DNA of 64,000 nucleotides from Serpula lacrymans var. lacrymans S7.9 (lineage: Eukaryota > Basidiomycota > Agaricomycetes > Boletales > Serpulaceae): contig NW_006763292.1 in assembly GCF_000218685.1 (NCBI RefSeq), positions 2,304,897 to 2,368,896 on the forward strand. Reading direction: 5' to 3'. This document shows positions 19,970-31,798 of this stretch, one piece after another (position 1 is the first letter of the stretch; each line of letters starts with the position of its first letter). The notes beneath the pieces were generated by a model, which saw only the letters and a list, made by a program, of their open reading frames with translations, did no database searches and was not told the DNA's origin. The position numbers and the translations under genes are program-made.

Positions 19970-22605
19970 GCTCAGTGTGAGCTGTCGTTATCGTTCTCAT
20001 GTTTAAAGGACTTTATGTTATAACATGCAAAATAGCTATAGGTCAGTCGGAGCCGCAGAGGACTATTCAAACCCCCGAGTCAGTGAGGACTAGTGAGGCC
20101 TAGTGAGGAGTCAACGAGGCAGCCGAAAACCGCTCCACAGGCTAGCCAAACGTGCGGAACAGACAGTCCTATTACTATTCTTTAATTCAGACTTAATTCA
20201 GACTTGGGGCCGTTGGTCACGCAAGAAGAATTTGCGATATGACTAGGAAGCATCTATATAGTCTCAGATGAGGTGTTACCAGTATCTTTACATTCATCAG
20301 TTTTCATTAGCATGGCGAACTATCTATCCTTGCCATATACCGTCACGGGAAGTTTGGTAGTTTTTTCTGCCTATTACATATGGCGCTCCTACTCTTCTCG
20401 CCGATACAAGCTTCCTCCAGGCCCACGACCAGACCCCATCATTGGAAACCTCCGTCAATTTCCTAAAGGTAACCAGCCAGAGGTTTTCAGTGAGTGGGGC
20501 AAGGAGTTCGGTATGTTGTCACGTCTGTGCCAGGGTCGACATCAGCTCACTGTTCGTAGGGGATGTCGTCTACGTACAGATATTTGGGCGGGGTGTATTG
20601 GTGCTGAACTCTATACGAGCAGTCAATGACCTACTGGAGAAGAGGGGCTCGATTTATTCTGATAGGCCACGACAGGTCGCTTTTGGCGAACTGTAAGTTT
20701 CGTCCATTTCGTCCGCTTTGGTGGCTCATTGTCTTTACACAGGTTGGGAATGGAGAAAGTCTTGTCTCTAATGCCCTATGGTGAACCTTTCGTTCCGTCC
20801 ACTTACGACACAAGAAGTGCACAACCTCCTCAACGGGCTTCTGACAAGGCCTGAGTTATTCGCAAACCATATAAGAAGGTGAGACGCACGCTTTTTCTTC
20901 AGCCGAGTGATTTTTCACGAATATGTAGATTTGCGGCGGGCACGATAATGCAAATCACATATGGTCACGCCGTTGAATCTATAGATGATCAATATATCAA
21001 GCTAGCAGACGACGTATTGGATGCAGCTCTCAATTATGGTTCTGCAGGATCAGAGATTGTGGACCTCATTCCTGTTTGTGAGTCTGGCTCACCAACTGGG
21101 CGTAAATTTTATACAGGTGTTAATAGTCACTTCAGTGAAATATTTGCCAGAGTGGATGCCTGGCGCTGGTTTCAAACGACGAGCTGCTGTGGTCCGCAAA
21201 CTCGTTCGTGCTATGATGCAAACACCCTTCGAGATGGTCAAAAAGAAAAAGGTATTTCCTTTCACAGCTCGTATCAACTTCTGGCTTAAAGCACCTACAG
21301 AGCCTTGGAACTTGCCAACCATGTTTCACCTTATCCTTGCTAGAGAATCAAAAGAAGACGCACGGTCACATGGATCCTGCTGAAGCTGAAGAGGACATGA
21401 TAGGCATTTCACAGGTTCTTTATAGCGGTGAGCTATACTCGCGAAATCTCAGGAAGAAACTCTAACTAATACTTATAACTTAGCTGGGTCCGATACTGTA
21501 AAAAATCAGCTGGTTTTACTCATGTCACCAGGTTGATTATTTTTCAGGTCGCTGTGACTTTGCATACCTTCATACTGGCCATGGCTATGCACCCAGACAT
21601 TTACAAGAAGGCCCAGGATGAAATCGATCAAGTGACTGGTGCCTCTCGACTCCCGAACATTGAGGATAGGCCAGAACTTCCTTACCTAAACTGTATCATG
21701 AAGGAAGTACACCGGTACGATGGACTACTTTTTGTCATTTTTACAACATATCTAAAACATTCTCATAGGTGGAACCCTCCTGTCCAGCTTGGTATGCAAT
21801 TTACTACTATCACCCTCATGTTGTATACTTATCATGAGGTTTTTTAGCTTTGCCGCACAAACTCATGACCAAGGATGATGAGTATCGCGGGTATTTCATC
21901 CCTCAAGGTACTACAGTGATCGCAAACGTCCGGTACGTACTTCAGCCCATTCATGTACGACGTCACATTTATGGCGTAAATTGATCACAGGGGAATGTTG
22001 CAAGATCCCGAAATATATCCCGAGCCAGAAAAGTTCCGTCCAGAACGGTTCATGGAGATGACCGCAGAAGACGCTGAGCGCTATGATCCTCGGGGGCCTG
22101 TATTCGGATTTGGACGACGGTACGATGTCATCTCCATTCGAATGACCATTAATTGAAGTCATCTCTAGTGTATGTCCAGGAAAATTGTTTGCAGGCATGC
22201 AATTCTTCCTTGCAGCCTCGCGTATCACCGCCACCTTTGATATATTAGCCTTGCCGGACGAACACGGAAAAGGACCCTCTGCAGCCTTCAATGGTACTAT
22301 TGTCAGGTACTTTGATCGCGTCTTTGCTCCCCTGCTCCGGTTAATCTATATTCCTTGTATGATTCAGTCATCCACGGCCGTTCAAATGCGACATCAAGCC
22401 TCGTTCTGAGAACTGTCGTCAACTGATTTTGGAAGAAGATAGTCAAGCAGGTAGTGTGTGAAATATGCCACTGTAATATCAGGCAGGTTCAGGATGTGGA
22501 TATGCTGGTATGCTATGATGTAGCAGAGTTCCACCGGTGTTTTTGGTAGATACTCTTTCGATATTTCTATCTAAAGCTCAGAATGAACCATTTTATGTGC
22601 GCATA
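19970..22605 (+). repeat. Tandem duplication unit A (P450 copy 1)
   Basis: This unit aligns with 23236-25930 from about 340 bases before the P450 start to about 140 bases after its stop. It includes promoter-side sequence (TATAACA...ATAGCTATAGGTCA... GAGTCAGTGAGG) and 3' sequence (CAGGTTCAGGATGTGGATAT). Introns are conserved as well as exons, so this is duplication at the DNA level. Similarity is high within exons and lower in flanks. Confidence 0.85.
20312..22461 (+). pseudogene. Cytochrome P450 copy 1, broken by a deletion
   Basis: Same exon layout as the intact copy at 23565-25781. It begins with a membrane anchor and proline hinge (YKLPPGPRPDPIIGN) and keeps the I-helix AGSDT, the K-helix EVHR, FRPERF and the haem loop FGFGRR-VCPG. 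Against copy 2, sequence is missing after GAACCTTT at 20790: 55 bases in copy 2 are replaced by 2 here, a net loss of 53. This removes the C-helix region with RRHRR and shifts the frame. No other disabling change was seen, so loss is recent. Start ATG 20312 and stop TGA 22459-22461 correspond to copy 2. A sequencing or assembly error at the deletion is the main alternative. Confidence 0.85.
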
Positions 22606-22794
22606 GCTAGTCTCAAATCCGAGTCAGGTGTACGAGTTTAACAGGCATATATGGTTCCTCTGGAAGAACACGAGGAACCAAACTAGAATTGAGCTGTTTT
22701 AATTACAAGTGAACACCTGTTATCGTATGATAGCCATAAGAAAAAACAAATATGAGCTGAAAGAGTGGGTGGGTAGTGAAAGCCAACGGGTAGA
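22606..22794. other. Spacer between unit A and the BAG fragment
   Basis: Short non-coding sequence; no motif recognised. Confidence 0.3.
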
Positions 22795-23165
22795 ATGCTG
22801 GAGACAGGTTACTGCACAGACTATTCAGTGGTTTTATGATGCTCAACATGTTCTCTACGCCATTTCTCAAGTACGCCGCGAGCTTGACTCACATGTATCT
22901 CTGCCTTTTCGTACCCTCACAAACTTTTATTTTCTGACGTCCTCGAAGACGATCGTCACAGTAGGGAAGAGGATATGAACAATACTCCAAGGTTTATGTA
23001 TACCTCCACACATGTGCCATATCGCGCATATGTCGGAAATCTGCAGAAACATGTGAAGCTAGACGCTGTTTCACTGAGCGCTGAGCATTTGGCGCGTTGA
23101 TGCGATTCCTGTTGGAATGGGTGAATAGTATCGAGAGATAGAAGAGGTTCGATGGTTTGATGACA
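22795..23165 (+). pseudogene. Decayed fragment of a BAG-type gene
   Basis: The frame at 22805-22930 reads TAQTIQWFYDAQHVLYAISQ then VRRELDS, matching the IQ-like segment of the BAG gene at 16256-16400 (RTIQSFYRTQRALHAISHLR then RELDS). The DNA after it still follows the parent: an equivalent of YTPTNVPFRVYDDKLQKL near 23005-23050 and of KLDAVS near 23060-23080, with frame changes, a stop in the middle and a gap of ~130 bases. Only the central part of the gene is represented. It sits exactly between the two P450 units, about 6 kb from the intact gene. Confidence 0.75.
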
Positions 23166-23235
23166 TAATGTTCCGTTTTGACTCATACCGCAAGATGTTG
23201 TACATGCGCCTTCTGCCAGTGTATATACAACATGG

Positions 23236-25930
23236 CTCAAACTCAGTGAGTGCCGTTATCGTTACCATGTTTCAAGGACTGTATGTTATAACACACAAAA
23301 AAATAGCTATAGGTCACTCGGAACCGCAGAAGACTCTTCCTAGAAATTTCTGAGTCAGTGAGGGGTCAACGAAGCAGCCGGGAACCGCTACTCTGTCTTC
23401 TATCCCGCCAATGCCGGGCTTAAGCTTCACAGGCAGTCATTCAGACTCGGATCCGTTCGTCACCCAAGGAGAGTATGGGATATGACTAGGAAGCAGCAAT
23501 ATAAAACCCAATGATCTCAGGTGAGGTGTTATCAGTATCTTTACATTCACCAGTATTCATTAACATGGCGAACTATCTACTATCCTTGCCATACAGCGTC
23601 ACGGGAAGTCTTGTAGTTTTTTCTACCTATTGCATATGGCGCTCCTATTTTTCTCGCCGATACAAGCTTCCTCCAGGCCCACGACCAGACCCCATCATTG
23701 GCAACCTCCGTCAATTTCCCAAAGGTAACCAGCCAGAGGTTTTCCGTGAGTGGGGAAAGGAGTTCGGTATGTGTTGTCACGTCTGTGCCAGTGTCGACAT
23801 CAGCTCACTGTTCGTAGGCGATATCATCTACGCACAGATATTTGGGCGAGGTGTATTGGTGCTGAACTCTATACGAGCAGCCAATGACCTACTGGAGAAG
23901 AGGGGTTCGATTTATTCTGATAGGCCACGACAGGTCGCATTTGGCGAACTGTAAGTTTCTCGTCCCTTTCGTCCGCTTTGGTTGTTTATGTTCTTTACAC
24001 AGGTTGGGAATGGAGACAGTCTTATCTCTAATGCCCTATGGTGAACCTTTTAGGAGGCATCGACGTCTCATACAAGATCACTTCAATCGCTCCATGGTAG
24101 AATCATTCCGTCCACTTGTAACGCAAGAAATACATCACCTCCTCAATGGGTTTTTGACAAGGCCCGAGTTATTTGCGACACATATCAGAAGGTGAGACGC
24201 ACGCCTTTTCTTCAGCCGAGTAGTTTTTCACAAATATGTAGATTTGCGGCGGGCACGATAATGCAAATCACATATGGTCACACCGTTGAATCTATAGACG
24301 ATCAATATGTCAAGCTAGCAGACGACGCATTAAATGCATCTATCGATTATGGTTCCGCAGGATCAGAGATTGTGGACCTCATTCCTGTTTGTGAGTCTGG
24401 CTCACCAACTGGACGTATATTTTATATAGGTGTTAACCGTCACTTCAGTGAAGTATCTACCAAAATGGATGCCTGGCGCTGGTTTTAAACGGCGAGCTGC
24501 TGTAGTCCGCAAACTCGTTCGTGCAATGATGGAAACACCCTTCGAGATGGTCAAAAAGAAGAAGGTATATCCTTTCGCGGCTCACATCGACTTGTAGCTT
24601 AAAGCACCTACAGAGCCTTGGAACTTGCCAACCATGTTTCACCTTATCGTTACTAGAGAACCAAAAGAAGACGCACGGTCGCATGGATCCTGCTGAAGCT
24701 GAAGAGGACATGATAGGTATTTCACAGGTTCTTTATAGCGGTGAGTCATACTCTCGGACGCTCACGAAGATGCTCTAACTGAGCACTTCTAATTTAGCTG
24801 GATCCGATACTGTAAATTTTCAGCTGGATTTACTCATGTCACTAAGCTAATTATATTTCTCAGATCGCTGCGACGTTGCACACCTTCATACTGGCCATGA
24901 CGATGTACCCGGATATTTACAAAAAGGCTCAGGAAGAAATCGATCAAGTGACTGGTGCCTCTCGACTCCCGAACATTGAGGATAGGCCAGAACTTCCTTA
25001 CCTAAACTGTATCATGAAGGAAGTACACCGGTACGATGGACTACTTTTTGTCATTTTTACAACATATCTAAAGCATTCTCATAGGTGGAACCCTCCTGCC
25101 CAGCTTGGTATACAATTTACTACTATCACCCTCATGCTGCATACTTACCATGAATTTTCGCACAGCTTTGCCACACAAACTCATGACCAAGGATGATGAG
25201 TATCGCGGGTATTTCATCCCTCAAGGTACTACAGTGATCGCAAACGTCCGGTACGTACTTCAGATCACTCATGTACGACGTCGAATTTATGCCACCAATC
25301 TATCACAGGGGAATGCTGCAAGACCCCGAAATATATCCCGAGCCAGAAAAGTTCCGTCCAGAACGGTTCATGGAGATGACTGCAGAAGACGCTGAGCGAT
25401 ATGATCCTCGGGGGCCTGTGTTCGGATTTGGACGACGGTACGCTGAATGACATCTCCATTCGAATGGTCGCTTATTATAATCATCTCTAGCGCATGTCCA
25501 GGAAAATTATTTGCAGACATGCAATTCTTTCTAACAGCCTCGCGTATCACCGCCACCTTTGATATATTAGCCTTGCCCGACGAAAACGGGAAAGGACCCT
25601 CTGCAGCCTTCGTTGGTATTTCTGTCAGGTACTTTTAATCGCCTTCTTGTTCCCCTGCTCCGGTTAATTTATATTCCCTGTATGATCCAGTCATCCACGG
25701 CCGTTCAAATGCGACATCAAGCCTCGTTCTGAGAGCTGTCGTCAACTGATCCTGGAAGAAGATGAAGCAGGTGGTGTATGAAATGTGCCACTGTATAATC
25801 AGGCAGGTTCAGGATGTGGATATGCTGGTATGCTATGATGTAGCAGAGTTCCACCGGTTTTTTAGTAGACATTCTTTCGGTACTTCTACTCCTAGTTCGG
25901 AATGAATCATCGGATTTTATGTGCAGCACT
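23236..25930 (+). repeat. Tandem duplication unit B (P450 copy 2)
   Basis: Partner of 19970-22605 in the same orientation, offset about 3.25 kb. See unit A for the shared landmarks. The unit ends near TTTTATGTGC, after which the two flanks diverge. Confidence 0.85.
23565..25781 (+). CDS. Cytochrome P450 monooxygenase, intact copy
   Basis: Membrane-anchored haem monooxygenase of the fungal microsomal type, taking electrons from a P450 reductase; substrate unknown. Thirteen exons: 23565-23766, 23818-23950, 24003-24191, 24242-24390, 24449-24564, 24614-24740, 24798-24811, 24864-25030, 25085-25107, 25166-25250, 25309-25437, 25491-25628 and 25691-25781. They sum to 521 codons including the stop with all phases correct. 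Seen in order: N-terminal membrane helix, proline hinge (LPPGPRPDPIIGN), C-helix region (FRRHRRLIQDHF), I-helix AGSDT, K-helix EVHR, FRPERF, and haem loop FGFGRRACPG with the cysteine ligand. Length (520 residues) is normal. Two exons are only 14 and 23 bases. It resembles agaricomycete P450s of the O-methylsterigmatocystin-oxidoreductase-like type, but I do not assign a CYP family. Its neighbour copy is broken. Confidence 0.92.
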
Positions 25931-26217
25931 CGCGAGCTCATGACGTTTAACAATTCGCAAGAAAAAAAAGGAAAGCATTGTCAGTGATCAATAGTTTTAC
26001 AACTACGCTGAAGTTACTGCAGAGTTACTGATTATATTGCTGATTTGTGAGTCCCCAAATAGAATATATAGATCTGCGTAGACTGTACATATTCTATATA
26101 AGGTGGTATAATGGATCATCCACGATAAATAAAACAGATATTGAAAATGAAGTCTACATTTTTAAATTGGGTGAAGATTATTGCTGGAGATAAAGTAAAA
26201 AGGTGGCACTATACCAG
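25782..26217. other. Intergenic between P450 copy 2 and the NLR gene
   Basis: Tail of the duplicated unit, then AT-rich sequence between two convergent genes. Nothing else recognised. Confidence 0.4.
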
Positions 26218-29200
26218 TCACTGGGACATACTATCATCCATGTCAGTGCGAATCCGTTTCACACTGGCAAGTCCTAACTGATCCGGTTCCCTTTCCGTAT
26301 CTTTTATTCCTCTACTCCGTTTTCCTGGGATTAAAGATTGCATAGGAGCTTGTTGAAGCGGTTCCGCAGAGATGGGTTCTGAGGGGCTAGGTTGAGCGAT
26401 TGCAGCACTATCCCGTGCAGCAAGTAAGGAGGCCATTCTCTCATGACTCTCATGACCCAAACGTAATGCACATTGAAGCGGCGAGTCTCCGTCGTCATTT
26501 GGCAAGTTCGTGTCGATGTCATGTCTGGAGAGTAGATGTCCTACAAGAGATTCGCATCCGTTCTTTACTGCTATAAAAAGAAGGGTTTCCCCCTGCTTGT
26601 TTTTCCAGTTCACGTGAACATCTCTTCTTGCAAGCAGTAATTCAACAACTTCGGCCTTCTCTCGATGCACTGCACGTGAAAGTGGTGTCCAACCTTCTTG
26701 GTCCTGCGAGTTGACATCCACGTCGTCAATGGCCAACAGCAGTTTGATGATCTCCATGTGTCCCTTATAAACAGCTGACGAAAGTGGCGTCCGACCGCAA
26801 TTATCCTCCGAGTTCACATCCACTCCATCCCTTGCCAACACCAGCTTGACGATCTCCACATGTCCCTTATTAACTGCTGACGAGAGCGGCGTGAAACCGT
26901 AATCGTTCTTTGAATTCACATACATTTCATCCCTTGCCAACAGCAACTTGACGACCTCCAGCTGTCCTTCAAAAACTGCTCGCCCGAACGCCGTCCAACC
27001 ATTATTGTTCTTTAAGTTCACATCCACTTCATCCCTAGCCAGCAATAGCTTGATAATCTCCAGCTGTCCGTCGAAAACGGCTTGCACGAGTGGCGTCCAA
27101 TCAGTATGGTCCCTTGCATTTACATCCACTCTATCCTTCGCCAACAGCAGCTGGACGATCTTCACGTGTCCCTCGAAAACTGCTCGCATGAGGGGTGTAA
27201 AATGGTAATCGTCCTTTGAATTCACATTCACTTCATCCTCCGCCAATAGCAGCTTGACGATCTCTACATGTCCATTATGAGCTGCTGACGAAAGTGGCGT
27301 CCAACCGCGGTTGTCCTCTGAGTTCACGTCCACTCCATTCTTCGCCAACAGCAGCTTGACGATCTCCGCATATCCCTTATGAGCTGCTAGCATGAGCGGC
27401 GTCCAACCATTACTGTTCTTTGAATTTACAATCACTCCTTTCCTCGCCAACAGCAGCTTCACGATCTCCACATGTCCCTTATTAGCTCCTGACGAAAGTG
27501 GCGTCCAACCGCCATCGTCCTGTAAGTTCACATTGACTCCATTCACCAACAGCAGCCGGACGATCTCCACATGTCCCTTGAAAACTGCCCCCATGAGCGG
27601 TGTAAAACCGTACTTGTTCTTTGAATTCACATCCACTCCATCATCCCTCGCCAACAGCAGCTTGACGATCTCCACATGTCCATTTGTAGCTGCTTTCAAA
27701 AGCGGCGTATTACCAGACGTATTTTTTGGATCGGCAAGTACGTTTCGCTCTGCCAATAGCACTAGCACAACCTCTATTCTCCCGTTGTTCGCTGCGATAC
27801 CAAGTGGTGTGTTTTCATCACGACCATTCCTCGAATTGACGTCATGACCTCGATCAAGCAGTAGCTTCACCACTTTGGCATGCCCTTTGTCTGCGGCAAT
27901 ATACAGTGGTGTTCTTTTCCACTTGTCTCTTCCGTCGACAGCATTATCTTTCTCCAACAAATATTTGATAGTCTGATAAAGACCGAAGTAGGCACACAGA
28001 TGCAATGCTGAACCCCCGTTGAGAGTCTGGCCATATGTGTATTTCAGGGCATTCTCGACGTTCGCATCGCAACCTAAAAATTCGCGGATCACCATCGAAA
28101 TTGCCTCCTCGACACACTGCGCATGATGACCCCAATGTTGTCGAGCGTAAACAATGAACCCTTGACTGCGAGAAATACCCCCAGGATATACTTCTTTCAG
28201 TGAAGGCTTAGAGAGAGCGTTGAGGCATATATTAGTGATATGCGCGTGGCTGTCTGGGAAAACCCAATCACCACGTTTCAAGAAATATTCATGAGCAGAA
28301 TAATCTGACGCAAACGGATTTAGCAGTGACATTTGGATCATGAACCAAATTACTTACGGATCAAACGACATACATCCTTCTCTCCATCATCAACAAGTAA
28401 ACCAGCACTGGCATCCATTATGGCCGTTTTAGCCACCAGGTCATCAGTGCCGATTATACGCAGACCAGTTGAAAAGGCTAGAGCTTCCTGGAGCTCCATG
28501 AACAATAGCGGTCGAAAAGCCAAAACAATCAACGTGATGGCTTTCTTAGCTAGTTCTCCATGTCGACCTTCACCTATCCGTTGCGTGGTTTCGTCATAAG
28601 CACCTCCCACCTCCTTAGGGAGATTTTCAAGGGCACGCCGAACCTCATTACGAGTAAGTTTGTGTGCTAGTATATCAACATGCAGACGAGATAGCAGAAA
28701 CCTTGACTGGCACGTTAAATTCTGGTGTACGCCAAGAATACGAAGAATTCTATTGAGTACTTACATGCCTTGACCCTCTTTTGTCAGCCGCTCAATAACT
28801 TCCCTTCTAAAGGCGTCATCACCCAACATTTCGTTCAATTGTGTCCGTAAGCAAATGCGGTCTGTAATATAGCTGCGTACATCGTCTGCACGCGCACGAA
28901 TATCCATGCGAAGAGCTTTATGAAGGACTGCCTTGATCGATGATATGTCACGAGAAGTCACCAACAAACTACCTTCCAGAGATTGCAGACAGCGCAGAAT
29001 CTCAGAACGAGTATCATCATCCTCAGAAATCTCGTCTAAGGCATCCACTACTATAAAGACCTGGGAGTATTCTTTGATTTCTTTGATTAACGTATCGCGA
29101 AACTCAGAAAGAGTCGGACGGAAGTCTTGTTCTCGATGACGTTTGAATTCTTCTTTGATGCGCGGGAACGTAATGGGGAAATCTTGTACAAGCTGTTTCA

Positions 29201-29902
29201 GTAGGCTTGCAACGAGGTTACAAGCTGTTTGTTTTGGGTCTTTATAGCTGCAATAAATGTAGACCACAGCAGCGTTGTCCTTTATGTTCTTCTCGAGGTG
29301 GTTAATGATGTATGACCTGGTCAAAATGAGCGTGATGATTGATCAGGATAGATCCGAGTTATTCGCTGCTAGACTCACGCAAGAACAGTCTTCCCAGCAC
29401 CAGCTAGATGACTCTGCATATCAGTAAACGGGTCATGTTGAATGTGATTGCAACGGTGTACTTACGAAACCCAGGACACCAAAGAGTTTTCATGTCTCCA
29501 TTTTGCCATCGCTTGAACCTCTCATCATTGAGCACCCATCCTCCGGTTCCCTCTCGCCAAACCCCACGAACTTCGCTCTGTGTTTGCCGAAAATTCAGAG
29601 GGGACAGCCAGTTTTCGAGTTCCTTGCGTTCTTTCAAGGTAGCTGATTCAGAACTATCTACTGTGCTGTATTAGACTACATTCTGGTAGAAGTAAAAGGA
29701 GATATATCTCACCGTTATCCTGAGAATAGGAATAGTTGATTGTCGTGTTATGTGTTTGAGTACAATGAACTTCATTGTTGATTTGAGGGCCATAGACTTC
29801 GTTGAATCTACCATGGCGAGCGTCAACAAGGGGGGATCGCGCCACCATGCCTCTGACATCAATATCGCTGACATCCGGAAGCGAGGACTCCGCAATACTC
29901 AT
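26218..29902 (-). CDS. NACHT-ankyrin NLR-like receptor
   Basis: Fungal NLR-type protein: a STAND NTPase switch with a repeat sensor; members act in non-self recognition and programmed cell death, while this one's ligand is unknown. Six minus-strand exons, 29902-29713, 29660-29466, 29403-29379, 29316-28765, 28701-28358 and 28304-26218, give 1131 codons with every phase matching. Residues 1-~63 are a short Asn/Thr-rich leader. Then KERKELENWLSPLNF and GTGGWVLNDERFKRW, Walker A PGAGKTVLA (split by two introns), Walker B VFIVVDALDEI, the arginine-sensor-like LLVTSRDI, and a helical region ending with HYSAHEYFLKRGDW. The C-terminal ~560 residues hold about 14-15 ankyrin repeats of 34 residues (consensus NSKNxxGWTPLSSAVxxGHV, then EIVKLLLARDxVDV). 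A Lys-Arg-rich tail (PGKRSRGIKD, VKRIRTD) could be a nuclear signal. No classical N-terminal death effector domain is visible. Confidence 0.93.
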
Positions 29903-30295
29903 ATCACTGTTTGACAGAAATTTAAACGAAATGGCCTATAGTGAATTGGAACTCGATACCTCTGCGATGGGGCATGAACAATGTAGTTTAGATGGCATAC
30001 ACTGGTGAAGAGAGCAAGGAAACGTGGTTACAAGCAGTTGAACATGCTGCAACTGCCGGTATACCCTATATATATCCTCGACTTTTTCGTGACACCCGAT
30101 TGAAAGACCACAAGGATGACTCAAACGCTGGCTTGTTTTGGCAGGTTTTGCATCAGGAATGTCTGTTATGACCGGTATATATATCCTTTGATTTATTGTT
30201 CCAATGAATCACAGTCTGATAGCTGCAGAACTTCAAGTTATGCTCGTGAGATCCTATGGATTTAGAGTAAAGTACAATTGACATCTGTATGTCCA
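29903..30295 (-). promoter_or_regulatory. NLR upstream region
   Basis: This 393-base gap holds the NLR promoter and the 3' flank of the truncated giant-gene copy. A TATATATAGGG sequence on the minus strand near 30063-30073 is a candidate TATA element about 160 bases upstream of the NLR start. No other motif is clear. Confidence 0.35.
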
Positions 30296-31798
30296 TCAGG
30301 CATCAAAGTCGCTTTCATCTAGCAACCTCCCTTGTAACAATTTCCCCATATGAGTAGGTAAGAAACTCATTCCCTTCCGACGTAAACCAATCAAAGCTTT
30401 GAGGGAAGGTACTGGACTTTCGTGGAACGATGAGAAATATCTTACATCTATAGGGCGGTCTACTGGCTTGATAAACCCGTCGCTCTGGGTGACAGCGCTT
30501 CTCGTCTCTTTCGAGCGTATGCCTAGGAATTCACAAAGTCGCCGGTACGTCTCGTAGTTCGGTAGGTAGAGCTGACCTGCCCATAGATTGAGCTGGGTTG
30601 TCAGCGCAGGGGGTACAGTCCATATAGCTGGCAATGGAGGAATGCAGTATAATTGTAGATCATCACATGGCTTCATCGATCGAGTCACTCTTGGTGTATA
30701 GATGTGAAGGCGTACTTTCTTTCTTCTTCGTATCCCAGGGAGCAACACGTTCACTTCGTGGGGGCTCACGATGACGAGAAGCAAGCTGGTCTGGAAAGTG
30801 GAGGAGAGAATCCACTGAGTAGGCCGCAGGTAATCTTGAGCCTTTTGAGATGTGTAACTTTGAATGGTGGTCGCAAAGTCTACAGTTGCTAGGAAATTAG
30901 GTGTCCATGCGAGGCTTCCCTGGAACACGATGTTTGTTCCCACTAATGTAGCGAAAGCAGGCTTGATAGCGCGCGATCCCACTGGGATGATACCAGTTTG
31001 AACAAAGTGCTGCACATCTTTATGGACCCGATGCAGAGCTGCAGTTGCCTTGGGAGGCCTTTCAATTTGTCGCTCGCATCCAATCTCGTGGACGACTTCT
31101 CTTTCTTGCTCCTCTTCCATTCCAGCCGCTCTGATAGATAACACACCGAGTTGCAAACACCTTGCACGGATCTCTGGTATTCTCAAGGCTGCGTGAGTAT
31201 GCAACGCATCTAAACCATACATTTCCTCCAGGGTTTGAGCCTCCTGTTGCAACCACGCAGACGCTAGTTCTTCAGAACTAATGTCTTGGGAGGAGAATTT
31301 AGACCAGGCGGCTGCACGGACCTGATGGTCAACCCCTTGCTGAGCCCACTGGGAAGCGCGTTGCTGGATATCTGTACACGTCTCTAGCATTACCCATCGG
31401 AGTATGTCTAGCGTGTCAACCCGTTCATCAGAGGATGTCTTCTTGGCAGCTTCACGGATTCCCCTGGCCACTTCTAAAGGCGCGAAAAACATGAGAGAAT
31501 GTCCGTTCCCCAGCTTACACATTCGCATACAACCTGGTCCATGATTAGGTGTAATCAGCGAGTAAGGAATTGAAAAACTAACCTTGTGCTAGCCTGTCCT
31601 TGGTGACTTTCGGGCCTAACGTGACAGCCGCCCGGAACCCAGTGGGTAACTTCACATCAGTTCCTCTGGTATGCGCATCGTCCGGATACAGCAAGCATTG
31701 ATCTACTTGTTGGTTGAATGGAGACGAGACAAACAGCTCTACATTATTATCGCGATCCACCACAGTCAGTTCGTCGCTCTCGTTGAAAAATATAGCTG
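30296..31798 (-). pseudogene. Truncated copy of the 3' end of the DUF3638/DUF3645 giant gene
   Basis: Closely matches the last part of the giant gene that begins at 54674 (its 62647-64000), in the opposite orientation. Shared pieces: IFFNESDELTVVDR, QCLLYxDDAHTRGTDVKLP, GFRAAVTLGPKVTKDRLAQG, GNGHSxMFFAPLEV and AAGMEEEQEREVVHEI. Identity is ~85-90% at the protein level by eye. Exons end at 31583 and restart at 31533; the intron lies at the same codon as in the parent (62858/62907), so this is a genomic copy, not a retrocopy. Homology starts abruptly near 31798 with no upstream exon, start codon or ATPase region, so it cannot make the parent protein. The frame is open to TAG/TGA at 30296 without stops, so a short product or very recent duplication is possible. 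It shows the C-terminus that the parent should have beyond the window (ending GRLLDESDFDA). Confidence 0.85.

Noticed and set aside
27392..27847. 151-codon plus-strand frame opposite the ankyrin repeats
   Set aside because: It is the antisense shadow of the repeat array; its regularity comes from the ankyrin codons.
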